NCBI RefSeq assembly: GCF_035621455.1
Contig: NZ_CP141823.1
Span: 1,116,001-1,180,000 of the forward strand
DNA: 64,000 bases
Reading direction: 5' to 3'
DNA from: Vibrio natriegens NBRC 15636 = ATCC 14048 = DSM 759
GTDB lineage: Bacteria > Pseudomonadota > Gammaproteobacteria > Enterobacterales > Vibrionaceae
A program made the position numbers and the translations under genes. This document shows, piece by piece, positions 18,255 through 27,794 of the stretch (position 1 is its first letter; every line of letters begins with the position of its first letter). The notes beneath the pieces were generated by a model. The model was given only the letters and a program-made list of their open reading frames with translations, ran no database searches and had not been told where the DNA came from.

Positions 18255-19154
18255 ATGAGAGCAGACGACTTAATCCTATTTTCTCAGGTAATGGAACTGG
18301 GTAGTTTTAGTAAGGTTGCAGAAGCAAATAACCTTACAAATTCGGTAGTTAGTAAAAGAATCGCCAGATTGGAAGAAGAAATCGGCGCGCAGCTATTATA
18401 TCGAACAACACGTAAATTGACCCTGACGGAAGCGGGGAAGGTGTTATTACATAGTGCTAAAAATGTGAAGCAAGCCACTCAGGAGGCTATGGATGCAGTT
18501 GCAGGGTTTGGAGAGAATGTAAGCGGACATATTAAGATGTCTGTGCCATCTATTTCTGGAGACTTGATTCTTGCTGATGCAGTAGCCGAATTTTGTAACC
18601 TTCATCCGGGCTTAACCGTCGACATGTCGCTCGATAATCGCTTCGTTGACCTTGTGGCTGATGGTTATGATCTCGTGATTCGAACGGGGTATCTTGAAGA
18701 CTCCAGCTTAATTGCAAGGCATATTCTCGACTCTCAATGGGTGGTGTGTGCTTCTCCTTCTTATATAGCCAAAAATGGCAAACCAGTAGAACCGATTGAT
18801 TTGACGCGTCATAACTGTTTTCAATATGCCTATCAAACCACAGGTGCTTCCGATTGGGAGTTTAAGAGTGATGAAGGCAATTACATTGTTAAAGTGTCGG
18901 GCAGTTTTTCTACTGATAACGCCACCGCGCTTCGCAAAGCGGCGCTGGGTGGCCATGGTATCGCCTACGTACCAAGGTGCTTGGTGTATCACGATATTCG
19001 TAATGGCCAGCTGGTGGATATTTTTCCTGAATTGGTTGGCAAAAAACTGGGCATTTATGCGGTGTATCCATTTACTCGCCAGCCACCGAATAAAGTAAAA
19101 TTATTAATTGAGCACATCCGTGATCGCTACTTAACGATTTCACACTATTTTTAG
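18255..19154 (+). CDS. LysR-family regulator, probably of lldPD
   Basis: A 299-aa LysR-type transcription factor. The N-terminal winged helix (MRADDLILFSQVMELGSFSK then NSVVSKRIARLEEEIGAQLL) is followed by a periplasmic-binding-like effector domain (about residues 90-295). It is divergent from lldP with 163 bases between, the usual arrangement of a LysR gene and its target, so control of lactate genes is likely but inferred. The shared spacer holds a small dyad AACGG/CCGTT at 18122-18138. The LysR type differs from the GntR-type LldR of E. coli. Confidence 0.9.
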   Translation: MRADDLILFSQVMELGSFSKVAEANNLTNSVVSKRIARLEEEIGAQLLYRTTRKLTLTEAGKVLLHSAKNVKQATQEAMDAVAGFGENVSGHIKMSVPSISGDLILADAVAEFCNLHPGLTVDMSLDNRFVDLVADGYDLVIRTGYLEDSSLIARHILDSQWVVCASPSYIAKNGKPVEPIDLTRHNCFQYAYQTTGASDWEFKSDEGNYIVKVSGSFSTDNATALRKAALGGHGIAYVPRCLVYHDIRNGQLVDIFPELVGKKLGIYAVYPFTRQPPNKVKLLIEHIRDRYLTISHYF

Positions 19155-19262
19155 CGGCTTGGACTTCATGCCGTCTTCGATGCAAATTGCGTGTTAAGTA
19201 TCAATTTAATAAATGTTTCAATCTTTTAGTTGAAATCAAACGTTAGCGCCCTAAGGTATGTG

Positions 19263-19279
19263 TTGAGAATTAGTCTCAA
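19263..19279. promoter_or_regulatory. Inverted repeat upstream of the oligopeptidase gene
   Basis: TTGAGA and TCTCAA surround a 5-base centre, about 42 bases before the ATG. The core resembles a 7-1-7 Fur box with three mismatches, so Fur binding is possible but not convincing. Confidence 0.3.
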
Positions 19280-19320
19280 TTAAAACTAAAACAAAATTAA
19301 AGTGGAGTAACACGGACGTT

Positions 19321-21354
19321 ATGCATTACCCAAAAACTCGCAAAGATTCTGTCGTGGACAGCTACTTCGGACACGATATCGCCGATCCTTATCGCTGGTT
19401 AGAAGATGATCGTAGTGAAGAAACGGCAAACTGGGTCTCAAGCCAAAACGCAGTGACTTTTGATTTACTGGGTCAGATCCCTTATCGCCAGAAAATTCGC
19501 GATCTGGTCGCTAGCAGCCAAAACTATGAGAAATACTCACAGCCATTTGTGCGCGGTGATTACACCTATTTTTATAAAAATGATGGTTTGCAAAACCAAA
19601 GCGTACTTTACCGTCGCAAAGGAGAGGGTGAGGCAGAAGTATTTTTAGATCCTAATACTTTTTCTGAAGAGGGGACCACTTCTCTTGGTGAAGTGAGCTT
19701 TTCAAAAGACAACCGTTTAGTCGCGTATTCTATCTCTGAAGGTGGCAGTGACTGGCGTAAGATCTTTGTTATTGATGCGGAATCCAAAGCACAGTTGGAG
19801 CCTGAAATTGTCGACGCGAAATTTACCTCCATTTCCTGGTTGGGCAGCAAAGGTTTCTACTATTCCAGCTACGATAAGCCAGAAGGCAGCGAACTATCAG
19901 CGCGTACTGAGCAGCATAAACTTTACTATCATGAGCTAGGGACTTCACAATCTGAAGATAAAGTCGTGTTTGGCGCATTGGACTCTCAGACACATCGCTA
20001 TGTATTCGCTACGACGACAACGGATGATCGCTACTTAATTATCTCTGGCGCGGAATCAACCTCTGGCAACCGCTTGTTTTATATCGACCTGAACTCAGCA
20101 GCACAAGAGATTGTGACGTTACGCGAAACTACACAAGGCGATACGCACCTTATTGATAATCAAGATGCAACTCTGCTGTTTTACACCAACCTTGATGCGC
20201 CAAATGGCAAAGTCGTCAGTTACAACACGCAAACCTCACAATGGGTAGAGGTTATTGCAGAGCAAGAGCAGCCGTTAGAAGTGGGTAAAGGCGGTGGCTA
20301 TCTGTTTGCTACTTACATGGTTGATGTTCTGTCGAAAGTACAGCAGTACAACTACCAAGGTGAATGGATTCGTGATGTTGAATTACCGAGCGAAGGCACG
20401 GCATATGGTTTAGCAGGGAAGAAAGAAGAAACTACGCTTTACTACACTTTCACCAATTACGTCACTCCGCCGACGATTTTCTCTTTTGATGTGGAAACTG
20501 GTGAATCACAGCTTTATCAAGAATCTAAAGCGCCATTTGATCGCAATGACTATGAGTCGAAGCAGGTTTTCTACACCTCAAAAGACGGTACACAAGTACC
20601 GATGATCATCTCCTATAAAAAAGGCACCAAGTTCGACGGTACTGCGCCGACCATGCTTTACGGTTATGGTGGTTTTAATATCAGCCTGACGCCAATGTTC
20701 TCTGGTAATGTAGCCAACTGGCTCGAGTTAGGGGGCATTTATGCCGTAGCGAATATGCGAGGCGGTGGTGAATATGGAAAGGCATGGCACAATGCCGGAA
20801 CCCAGTTGCAAAAGCAGAACGTGTTTGACGACTTTATCGCTGCAGCTGAATATTTGATCGAGAACGACTACACAAGTTCAGAACGCTTGGTGATTCGTGG
20901 TGGTTCGAATGGCGGGTTGTTGGTCGGTGCGTGTATGACTCAACGTCCAGAGCTGTTCAAAGTGGCACTGCCTGCTGTGGGAGTGCTTGATATGCTTCGA
21001 TACCATACATTCACTTCTGGAGAAGGCTGGAAGTACGACTTTGGTACGTCTGCACAAAGTGAAGAGATGTTCCAGTATCTGCTTGGTTACTCGCCTGTAC
21101 ATAATGTGAAAGAGGGCGTGCAATACCCTGCAACGCTGGTGACCACTGCCGATCATGATGATCGTGTGGTGCCTGCTCACTCCTACAAATTCATTGCCGA
21201 GCTGCAAGATAAACATCAGGGCGAAAATCCGGTATTGATTCGAATCGATGTGAATGCAGGACATGGTGCGGGCATGCCGCTCAGTAAACAAATCGATCTT
21301 ACAACCGATATCTATGCGTTCACCCTATACAATATGGGCATTGAGTCTGTGTAA
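19321..21354 (+). CDS. Prolyl oligopeptidase (S9A serine peptidase)
   Basis: A 677-aa cytosolic-looking enzyme cleaving short peptides after proline. The N-terminal part (about residues 70-400) is the beta-propeller; the C-terminal alpha/beta-hydrolase domain holds the triad: Ser529 in RGGSNGGLL, Asp in DHDDRVVP and His in NAGHGAG. The opening [26 protein letters not shown] is diagnostic of S9A. No signal peptide is seen. It stands alone and ends at a strong terminator. Substrates are unknown; a peptide-nutrition role is usual. Confidence 0.95.
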   Translation: MHYPKTRKDSVVDSYFGHDIADPYRWLEDDRSEETANWVSSQNAVTFDLLGQIPYRQKIRDLVASSQNYEKYSQPFVRGDYTYFYKNDGLQNQSVLYRRKGEGEAEVFLDPNTFSEEGTTSLGEVSFSKDNRLVAYSISEGGSDWRKIFVIDAESKAQLEPEIVDAKFTSISWLGSKGFYYSSYDKPEGSELSARTEQHKLYYHELGTSQSEDKVVFGALDSQTHRYVFATTTTDDRYLIISGAESTSGNRLFYIDLNSAAQEIVTLRETTQGDTHLIDNQDATLLFYTNLDAPNGKVVSYNTQTSQWVEVIAEQEQPLEVGKGGGYLFATYMVDVLSKVQQYNYQGEWIRDVELPSEGTAYGLAGKKEETTLYYTFTNYVTPPTIFSFDVETGESQLYQESKAPFDRNDYESKQVFYTSKDGTQVPMIISYKKGTKFDGTAPTMLYGYGGFNISLTPMFSGNVANWLELGGIYAVANMRGGGEYGKAWHNAGTQLQKQNVFDDFIAAAEYLIENDYTSSERLVIRGGSNGGLLVGACMTQRPELFKVALPAVGVLDMLRYHTFTSGEGWKYDFGTSAQSEEMFQYLLGYSPVHNVKEGVQYPATLVTTADHDDRVVPAHSYKFIAELQDKHQGENPVLIRIDVNAGHGAGMPLSKQIDLTTDIYAFTLYNMGIESV

Positions 21355-21377
21355 CGACCGATGAGTTAGAAGAATAA

Positions 21378-21407
21378 AAAATGCCGCGACAGAATCGCGG
21401 CATTTTT
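21378..21407 (+). terminator. Terminator after prolyl oligopeptidase
   Basis: AAATGCCGCGA and TCGCGGCATTT form an 11-bp perfect stem with a 5-base loop and a T-run. Confidence 0.88.
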
Positions 21408-21584
21408 CATGGTTGGGGGAACTCAAGTCATACTGTTAACAGTATATTGAATCAGATTGACTAAGTCTGACTCGTTGAACCAACCAGTCTCGGCGGCCAA
21501 ACCGAAAGGCAGCTATGCCCATTTTCAGTAATTCAAAAGTTTTCTTGCCAATTTAGCATCGCTTCAGAATCAGGGGGCTGAGGC

Positions 21585-22082
21585 TTAATTATAGAGACGC
21601 ATATTGGCTGATTCGCCAGATATCATTGCCTGCAAATGCAAAAATTGTTCGTGTGCATGAGTCACGTGTTGTAATTCAATCATCCATTCCGCGTTACGTT
21701 GCGCGGTACAAAATGCTGCCATGTGTGCAAGTAAGTCTTCACTTTGCTGCGCAAGCAGGTGACTTAAGCGCTCAATCAGATCATGGCTTTCCAATTGTAA
21801 GAACTGAAATAATGCATAAGTTTGGTTGAGTGCTGAAAAAGCTGCACGTTGCGAACCGAGTCTATTGAGAATCTCTGACTGTGCCACGCTAGCATCACGT
21901 AGTCCGCTAATAAGACAAATAAATTGGCAGGGTTTGGTTTGTTCGTTTTCTAACGCTGAGTGGATGTGATTGGGTAAATGATTGAGTACATCTTCATATA
22001 AACGATGCGCTTCAGGCCAGTGACCCTGTTGTATTAATTGCCCAGCTTTCATGTAGCGCATCCAGCATTGCTCGATATCCAT
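21585..22082 (-). CDS. Uncharacterised 165-aa helical protein behind a Fur-like box
   Basis: The ATG at 22082 follows GGGGAG at 6-base spacing. The protein is alpha-helical with a TPR-like start (AGQLIQQGHWPEAHRLYEDVL) and then Leu/His/Gln-rich helices; there is no signal peptide, membrane segment or recognised domain. A good Fur-box match lies about 40 bases upstream, so iron-repressed expression is likely. It is divergent from the Lon-like protease gene. I do not recognise the family. The helix-rich make-up and Fur site hint at a role in iron limitation, as inference only. Confidence 0.75.
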   Translation of the reverse strand: MDIEQCWMRYMKAGQLIQQGHWPEAHRLYEDVLNHLPNHIHSALENEQTKPCQFICLISGLRDASVAQSEILNRLGSQRAAFSALNQTYALFQFLQLESHDLIERLSHLLAQQSEDLLAHMAAFCTAQRNAEWMIELQHVTHAHEQFLHLQAMISGESANMRLYN

Positions 22083-22119
22083 GTCCAACTCCCCAAATTA
22101 GATTGAATATGATATTAAA

Positions 22120-22134
22120 TGAAAATGGTTATCA
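22120..22134 (-). promoter_or_regulatory. Candidate Fur box
   Basis: TGAAAATGGTTATCA matches the 7-1-7 Fur core TGATAATNATTATCA at 12 of 14 fixed positions and sits 38 bases upstream of the 165-aa gene, where a repressor would block transcription. Confidence 0.55.
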
Positions 22135-22277
22135 ATTGCAAGTGTGTATTGTTGTCATTTTTTGTGGTTTAGTTGCTCATAAAGTGTTCGGTTAGACCGC
22201 GATGTAATGTAAATCACTTAAAATTAAACAAATAATCTCTACACTCAATTGAACACAATAAGAAAAAGGAAGCGGAT

Positions 22278-24638
22278 ATGGCAATACTAAGGCTAGAACC
22301 TAAGCAGTTGTATTCTGTAGCTGATCTAGAGAATATGCCATGTAAGTCTACCAAGGAATTACCTCCTATTGATGAAATCGTGGGGCAGGAGCGCGCTCAA
22401 AAGGCAGTTGAGTTTGCGATGTCAATCAAGGAGAAAGGGTACAATATTTACGCAATCGGTCAGAATGGTCTGGGTAAACGTACCATGATTTTGCGTTACT
22501 TAAATCGTCATCAACACGATGTAGAAGCGTTATTTGATTGGTGTTATGTCGCGAATTTTGAAGACACTCGCACACCTAAAGTATTGAAATTGCCTTGTGG
22601 TATCGGTAATAAGTTACGAGTTGATATTGAAGCCTTAATGGGCAAGCTGCTCAATGCATTACCATTGGCATTTGATAACGAAATGTACTTTAGCCGCGCT
22701 GATCGTTTAAAAAACCAACTAGCTAACAAGCAACAAAATGAGTTGGATCGTATTAGCAAAGAAGCGAAAGATAAAGGCATTAGCCTGACGATCACAACAC
22801 AAGGTGACTACCAGTTCGTCGCGATGGATGGTGATGAGCTGCATACCGAAGAGTCGTTTGATGCACTGAGCAAAAAAGAGCAAGAACAATTCAGCGATGC
22901 CATTGATGAGTTGGAAGTGGCTTTGCGCTCTATGGTACGTGAACTCACCGAGTGGGAAGAAACGTTTAGTGATAAAATCAAAAAGCTCAATGATGAAGTG
23001 ACACTGGATGTGATTACTCACTTCATTAAAACGCTTAAGGTTGATTACTCTGAATATCCAGAGATCAAAACTTATCTTACAGAGCTACAAAAAGACATTG
23101 TCGAGAACGCCGATATCTTTCTTGACCAAAGTGGTGAACAAGGCGAAATAGCGACCGCGTCTTTAGATAAGAAGTTACCTCGTCGCTACAAAGTGAATGT
23201 ACTGGTCAGTCGTTGTAACAGTGATTTCCCAATTGTGGTCGAAGAGAACCCTAATTATCACTCGCTATTTGGTTCAATTGAAACGGCAACGTTTAAAGGC
23301 ACCGTGTTTACCGATTTCTCGCTCATCCGGGCAGGTAGTTTGCACAAAGCCAATGGCGGCGTCCTTTTGATGGATGCACAGAAAGTGCTGGAGCAGCCTT
23401 ATGTATGGGATGGCCTAAAGCGTGCGATTCGATCGCGTCAGTTAAGCTTTACCTCACTAGAGAAAGAAGTAACGTTAACCGGTGCGGTTTCACTCGATCC
23501 AGAGCCGATTCCGTTAGATATCAAAATAATCCTGTTTGGTGATTACCGAACTTATCAGTTGTTACAGCACTACGATCCAGAATTTAGCGAGCTATTTCGG
23601 GTTACGGCCGATTTTGAAGATGAAATGAGCCGAACGCCTGAGTCTGAGCTGCACTATGCACGCTTTATTTCTAGTGTCGTCCACGATAACAACATGCTGC
23701 ACTGCGACAAGAAAGCCATTGCCCGTATTATCGAATACAGCTCACGTTTGTCTGGGGACCAGTCCAAGCTGTCGCTGCATTCTGCCAACATTGCTAACTT
23801 GCTCCGAGAATCAAACTACGTTGCTCGTCAGGCCAACTCCAACATGATTCGAACCGGGCATGTACAAGAAGCGCTGAAGAATCAAGAAATGCGTGTGAGC
23901 CGTTTGCGTGACAGTGTGATGGAGTCCTATGTCAATGGTACCACGCTGATACGCACTGAAGGTTCAGCAGTCGGGCAAGTTAATGCATTGTCGGTGTTGA
24001 GTACCAGCGATTATATGTTTGGTGCACCAAACCGCATTACCGCGACCACTTGCTATGGTGACGGTGAGGTGATTGATATTGAACGCAGTGTTGATCTCGG
24101 TGGTAGCATTCACTCCAAAGGGGTCATGATTTTATCGGCGTATTTGTCGTCTGTGTTTGGTAAAAATGCACGTGTTCCGCTTACGACTACGATTACCTTT
24201 GAGCAGTCTTACGGCGGGGTCGATGGAGACAGTGCCAGTATGGCCGAGCTGTGTGCGGTTGCTTCTGCGTTTTCAAAACAGCCAAACCGTCAGGATATCG
24301 CCATCACAGGCTCGATGAACCAGTTTGGTGAAGCGCAACCTATTGGCGGTGTAAACGAAAAGATTGAAGGCTTTTATGACGTGTGTGTCATTAAAGGTCG
24401 TCATAGCGGTCAAGGGGTAATCATTCCGGCGTCGAATGCTCATAACCTGATGTTGCGATCCGATATCGTCACAGCGGTAGAAAAAGGCGAGTTTCATATT
24501 TGGGCGATAGACCATGTCACCGAAGCGATTGAACTGTTTACCGGAAAAGTGGCCGGAGAACCAACAGAAGAAGGCTCTTATCCGATCGATACGATTTTTG
24601 GTATCGCTCAAGCTAAGCTTAATGCATTGAGAAAGTAG
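22278..24638 (+). CDS. Lon-like ATP-dependent protease (AAA_32 / Lon_C family)
   Basis: A 786-aa AAA+ protease distinct from canonical Lon: it lacks the Lon N-terminal substrate domain and resembles E. coli YcbZ and LonB-type proteins. A Walker A variant is seen in IGQNGLGKRTM (about residues 62-72), and the ATPase part contains a long inserted helical region (about 130-300). The C-terminal Lon protease domain has the Ser-Lys dyad: S652 in GGVDGDSASM and K695 in GGVNEKIEGF, 43 residues apart as in Lon. GGAAGCGGA precedes the ATG. A terminator closes the gene. Substrates are unknown. Confidence 0.92.
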   Translation: MAILRLEPKQLYSVADLENMPCKSTKELPPIDEIVGQERAQKAVEFAMSIKEKGYNIYAIGQNGLGKRTMILRYLNRHQHDVEALFDWCYVANFEDTRTPKVLKLPCGIGNKLRVDIEALMGKLLNALPLAFDNEMYFSRADRLKNQLANKQQNELDRISKEAKDKGISLTITTQGDYQFVAMDGDELHTEESFDALSKKEQEQFSDAIDELEVALRSMVRELTEWEETFSDKIKKLNDEVTLDVITHFIKTLKVDYSEYPEIKTYLTELQKDIVENADIFLDQSGEQGEIATASLDKKLPRRYKVNVLVSRCNSDFPIVVEENPNYHSLFGSIETATFKGTVFTDFSLIRAGSLHKANGGVLLMDAQKVLEQPYVWDGLKRAIRSRQLSFTSLEKEVTLTGAVSLDPEPIPLDIKIILFGDYRTYQLLQHYDPEFSELFRVTADFEDEMSRTPESELHYARFISSVVHDNNMLHCDKKAIARIIEYSSRLSGDQSKLSLHSANIANLLRESNYVARQANSNMIRTGHVQEALKNQEMRVSRLRDSVMESYVNGTTLIRTEGSAVGQVNALSVLSTSDYMFGAPNRITATTCYGDGEVIDIERSVDLGGSIHSKGVMILSAYLSSVFGKNARVPLTTTITFEQSYGGVDGDSASMAELCAVASAFSKQPNRQDIAITGSMNQFGEAQPIGGVNEKIEGFYDVCVIKGRHSGQGVIIPASNAHNLMLRSDIVTAVEKGEFHIWAIDHVTEAIELFTGKVAGEPTEEGSYPIDTIFGIAQAKLNALRK

Positions 24639-24685
24639 ACCAAATCTCGCGGAAAAGAGATTCAGTATCTGACTGAATTAAAAAA

Positions 24686-24712
24686 CAAAAAGGCACATTC
24701 AGTGCCTTTTTC
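24686..24712. terminator. Terminator after Lon-like protease
   Basis: AAAAAGGCAC and GTGCCTTTTT form a perfect stem with a 5-base loop; A-run on one side and T-run on the other allow bidirectional use with the convergent PilZ gene. Confidence 0.88.
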
Positions 24713-24753
24713 TATTCTTGTGTTGTAAGAAAAACGATGAGACAAATGCTGAA

Positions 24754-25497
24754 CTACTTTAATTTCAGTTTGGTTCCGTCAAATTTGAGATTGCTCAGTA
24801 AGCGCTTTGCATTGGATTTGCCTACGTCATCAAATTCCACGCCGTAACGGGAGTAATGAGTCGATTTTTGCAGGTTACAAATGCGGCCATTGAGTGGGGC
24901 TAGCATGCGGCTATCCTCCGGCATATTTACATCTAACGAAATGAGGTCACCAATCTGCAGCGGACGACTGATCGGAGACGTCACGAAACGGCAGCCGCTT
25001 CGGGAAATGTCTCTTATCTCACACTCGTTGCGATGTGTTTCGAAGCGTACATGAGCTTTCAAATTGACTTCGTAACGAACTTCTTTCCTAAGCTGATACA
25101 CTTGCATCGTATTTGGCAGGTTGAGAACCAATAATGGATAAGGTTCACCCAAGCGATGCTGGATTTGCGCTCTAAAAGGAATAATGGCGCCTTCACCACG
25201 CTGAGAGTACGCTTTAATGTTGATCCAGAACCCTTCTTGAAAGTAGAACTTGAGATCTTCTTCCGAAATATTTGGTAGCTCTACCAACGCAGTATGGTTG
25301 GAGTGACAGCCAATAAAGGTGCTGGTGGTTATAAACTTAGTTCCTACGGGCGTCGTCACGTTTAAAGAAACTTCGCTTCCGTGTTCCACCATTGCCATTG
25401 CATCGGTGCTGTTGAGTATTGTCGCCTGACGTTCTGGTTCCCTCTTACTTTGAGAAGGTCGTTTGCCATCTCCGGCACTAATTATCATATTTCTCAT
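24754..25497 (-). CDS. PilZ-domain c-di-GMP receptor (YcgR / V. cholerae PlzD-like)
   Basis: A 247-aa soluble protein. Residues about 30-130 form a YcgR-type N-terminal domain and the C-terminal half is PilZ, with the c-di-GMP binding motifs RKEVR (about residue 137) and DISRSG (about 163). Length and two-domain order match YcgR and V. cholerae PlzD (VCA0042), which bind c-di-GMP and affect motility or virulence. In a region with several c-di-GMP genes it is a likely effector. The first ATG has only a weak ribosome site; an ATG 9 bases on is an alternative. Confidence 0.88.
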   Translation of the reverse strand: MRNMIISAGDGKRPSQSKREPERQATILNSTDAMAMVEHGSEVSLNVTTPVGTKFITTSTFIGCHSNHTALVELPNISEEDLKFYFQEGFWINIKAYSQRGEGAIIPFRAQIQHRLGEPYPLLVLNLPNTMQVYQLRKEVRYEVNLKAHVRFETHRNECEIRDISRSGCRFVTSPISRPLQIGDLISLDVNMPEDSRMLAPLNGRICNLQKSTHYSRYGVEFDDVGKSNAKRLLSNLKFDGTKLKLK

Positions 25498-25617
25498 TAT
25501 TATGGTCGAACCTGAAAAGGGACTGATATGAAATGACTGGGCTTCCTAGCGTGGTATTGATTTTATTCAGTGATATAGTTCGATTCAATAAGTTAACCGA
25601 AAATAAGGAAGTAAGTT

Positions 25618-25893
25618 ATGCAAAAAGTGACGCACGACAGTGAAAGTGGCATCTTTTGGGTTGAACTTGAGCAAGGCTTTAGCGCTAAAGTTGTGTATCA
25701 ACTGCAAGATGGCGCAATGCATATCACGTCGACCGTGGTTCCTGAAGAACTAAGAGGTAAGGGTTGCGGAAAGGTGATGATGGAAGCCGTACTGCCAGAA
25801 ATTGAATCATTGGGCTACAAAATCGTCCCGGTTTGTCCTTATGTCGGGCACTATATTGATAAAAATAAGCAGTGGGCACATCTTTTGGCGTAG
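25618..25893 (+). CDS. Small GNAT-like acetyltransferase domain protein (YjdJ-like)
   Basis: A 91-aa stand-alone minimal Gcn5-related fold of the GNAT_acetyltr_2 / COG2388 type. VPEELRGKGCGKVMMEAVL is the acetyl-CoA pyrophosphate loop (R/Q-x-x-G-x-G), followed by GYKIVPVCPYVGHYIDKN, the family's conserved C-terminal segment. The substrate is unknown. Its stop is 8 bases before the next gene, suggesting a two-gene unit. Confidence 0.88.
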   Translation: MQKVTHDSESGIFWVELEQGFSAKVVYQLQDGAMHITSTVVPEELRGKGCGKVMMEAVLPEIESLGYKIVPVCPYVGHYIDKNKQWAHLLA

Positions 25894-25901
25894 GGGGACA
25901 A

Positions 25902-26879
25902 ATGATCAACCCTCTCTATGTGAACATTGGCAATGAGCTAGATCTGGGTAATCTTGCTTCAGTCGAAGTGATTCAGTCACTTTGGGGAGGTTACGGTGAA
26001 CTGGTGCGAGTGAAGTTCTCTAAGCGCTCAATCATTGTAAAACATGTGACACTTCCTAAACCATCTGAGCACCCAAGAGGCTGGAATACCGATCGCTCCC
26101 ATCAACGTAAACTGCACTCTTATCAGGTTGAGGTCAGTTGGTATGAACACTTTAGCCAATCTGTCGACGAACATTGTCGGATACCCAAAGGGTTAAAATG
26201 CTTTCAAACGGACAATGAATGGTTGATCGTTATGGAAGATCTCGCCGAAGCGGGGTTCACCAAAGTGATGGCTCAAGCGTCCAAAAAACATTTACGGGCT
26301 TGTCTTTCTTGGTTGGCGCATTTTCATGCCCGCTATATCGGGGTTTACCACCATCAGCTATGGGATATTGGAACGTATTGGCATTTGGCAACGAGGCCAG
26401 ATGAACTGGACGCGTTAGAAGATAAAGCGTTAAAACAAGTTGCTTCGTTAATTGATAGCACACTTACCTGCGCAAAATATCAAACTATTGTTCATGGCGA
26501 TGCTAAATTAGCCAACTTTTGTTTTGATGACACAGAGTCATTGGTCGCCGCAGTTGATTTTCAATATGTTGGCCATGGCTGTGCGATGAAGGACGTGGCG
26601 CTGTTTATGAGCAGTGCGGTCGAGCCAGATGCGTGTTCAGAAATGGAAAGGTGGGTTCTTGATATCTACTTCGCAGAACTTAGGCATGCTCTTCAAATCT
26701 ACCAGCCGCAGCTTGATGCAAAAGCGGTCGAGCGAGAGTGGCGTCCGTTGTTTCCTGTCGCCTGGGCTGACTTTCAGCGTTTTGTAAAAGGCTGGAGCCC
26801 AAAGCATTGGAAAATTAATCCCTACACTGAAGCGCTGACCGCGAGAGCGATTGCTTATCTGAAAGGCCAATCTGAATGA
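25902..26879 (+). CDS. APH/choline-kinase-fold phosphotransferase
   Basis: A 325-aa protein of the aminoglycoside phosphotransferase / EcKinase-like superfamily. The ATG at 25902 has GGGGGA 5 bases upstream. Kinase landmarks are the likely ATP-lysine in IIVKHVTLP, the catalytic loop HGDAKLANFCF (Asp and Asn) and the metal-binding DFQY. EDLAEAGF is typical of the group. The phosphate acceptor is unknown; a small alcohol such as choline or a sugar is likely. It follows the small GNAT gene closely. It need not be a resistance gene. Confidence 0.82.
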   Translation: MINPLYVNIGNELDLGNLASVEVIQSLWGGYGELVRVKFSKRSIIVKHVTLPKPSEHPRGWNTDRSHQRKLHSYQVEVSWYEHFSQSVDEHCRIPKGLKCFQTDNEWLIVMEDLAEAGFTKVMAQASKKHLRACLSWLAHFHARYIGVYHHQLWDIGTYWHLATRPDELDALEDKALKQVASLIDSTLTCAKYQTIVHGDAKLANFCFDDTESLVAAVDFQYVGHGCAMKDVALFMSSAVEPDACSEMERWVLDIYFAELRHALQIYQPQLDAKAVEREWRPLFPVAWADFQRFVKGWSPKHWKINPYTEALTARAIAYLKGQSE

Positions 26880-26882
26880 AAA

Positions 26883-26900
26883 AGCCTCCATGTGGAGGCT
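26883..26900 (-). terminator. Terminator for the minus-strand GNAT gene
   Basis: AGCCTCCA and TGGAGGCT form a perfect 8-bp stem; the T-run is on the minus strand, so it mainly ends the GNAT gene, though it may also act for the convergent kinase gene. Confidence 0.75.
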
Positions 26901-26905
26901 GAATT

Positions 26906-27406
26906 CTAATTCTTACTGGGTCTTATGCGTGCCATGTAATAGGTATTGATGAACTCACCATCGCGGAAGGAACCATCAATTGCTTCGCCTTCGATCTCGA
27001 AGCCATGCTCTTTGTAGAGGCCGATGGCTGCGTCGTTGTCGGCGTTCACCTCTATTTGAATGCGTCTCACATTGAGCCAGTTATCGGCTAACTCTGTCAC
27101 TGTCTCAATCAACTTACTGCCGACACCAAGGCCGTGAAAACGGTCATGAACACCAATACCAAAAGAAGCCGTATGTGACGTTCTTGGACGTTGTGAGTGA
27201 TGAAAGCCGATATTGCCGACCACTTTGCCATCAACTTCAGCGACATAGCTGTAAACGCCAGCAGGCATGTTAGATAACCTTTCCACCCACATGGCAACAG
27301 ACGGGTTAGGGAGCTGCAGGGTTTCACGTTGCGCTTTAGGCTGGGAATAGATTTCAACGAGCGCTGCTGCGTCTTCAACCATGGTTGGACGTACGATTAT
27401 TTCCAT
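26906..27406 (-). CDS. GNAT N-acetyltransferase, YhhY-like
   Basis: A 166-aa acetyltransferase that resembles E. coli YhhY over its full length, including TLQLPNPSVAMWVERL near residue 34, FGIGVHDRFHGLGVGSKLI with the acetyl-CoA loop near 82-100, and YKEHGFEIEGEA near 130. YhhY-type enzymes acetylate amino acids or small amines; the true substrate here is not known. It is a single gene facing the phosphotransferase. Confidence 0.9.
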   Translation of the reverse strand: MEIIVRPTMVEDAAALVEIYSQPKAQRETLQLPNPSVAMWVERLSNMPAGVYSYVAEVDGKVVGNIGFHHSQRPRTSHTASFGIGVHDRFHGLGVGSKLIETVTELADNWLNVRRIQIEVNADNDAAIGLYKEHGFEIEGEAIDGSFRDGEFINTYYMARIRPSKN

Positions 27407-27794
27407 GCTTCTCTCCTATGTATTTGTTTTACCTTAATCTAACCACTGTTTTGGTTTTTGAATAGCATTTTTTAGAATTTAGTGAATTTATACGTTTAAA
27501 ATTAGTGGCTTATGTTAGTGGTGTTTTGAGTTTATATAGTGTTTTAGGGCAGAAAATACCGACAAGATTGAAAATGTGTTGGATTTTTATACTGAAACTT
27601 TACGCGTTTATAGGCAATTGTGGTGAATTCGTTTTTAGTGGAGAAAGAGGGTTTTCAAACTGTGAAGTGGGTAGCCGCCTAGAGTTGATTTGAATCAAGA
27701 GAGGTTGGAGTTACCTCTTATGTGGTATGGGGAAGACGTACGTTTCGGGCTATTTATGCTTAACTTGATAAAGGAGCTTCTTTGAGGAAACGTG
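27407..27794. other. Intergenic region upstream of napG
   Basis: About 390 bases between divergent GNAT and napG genes. The only clear element is a perfect FNR site (27685-27698), described separately. The rest is AT-rich. A 62-codon open frame at 27505-27693 has no ribosome site or domain and is not accepted as a gene. Confidence 0.5.
27685..27698 (+). promoter_or_regulatory. Perfect FNR-binding site upstream of napGH
   Basis: TTGATTTGAATCAA is an exact match to the FNR consensus TTGAT-N4-ATCAA. If used as a class II activator site (centre near -41.5) transcription would begin near 27733, about 60 bases before the napG ATG, which is reasonable. Confidence 0.75.

Noticed and set aside
22207-22222. 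CRP-like sequence before the Lon-like gene
   Set aside because: The match to TGTGA-N6-TCACA has too many mismatches to support.
25902-26879. Antibiotic resistance (aminoglycoside phosphotransferase)
   Set aside because: Only the general kinase fold is shared; the gene looks chromosomal and native, with no mobile element nearby.
27505-27693. 62-codon frame in the napG upstream region
   Set aside because: No ribosome site; low-complexity hydrophobic composition; the FNR site lies inside it.
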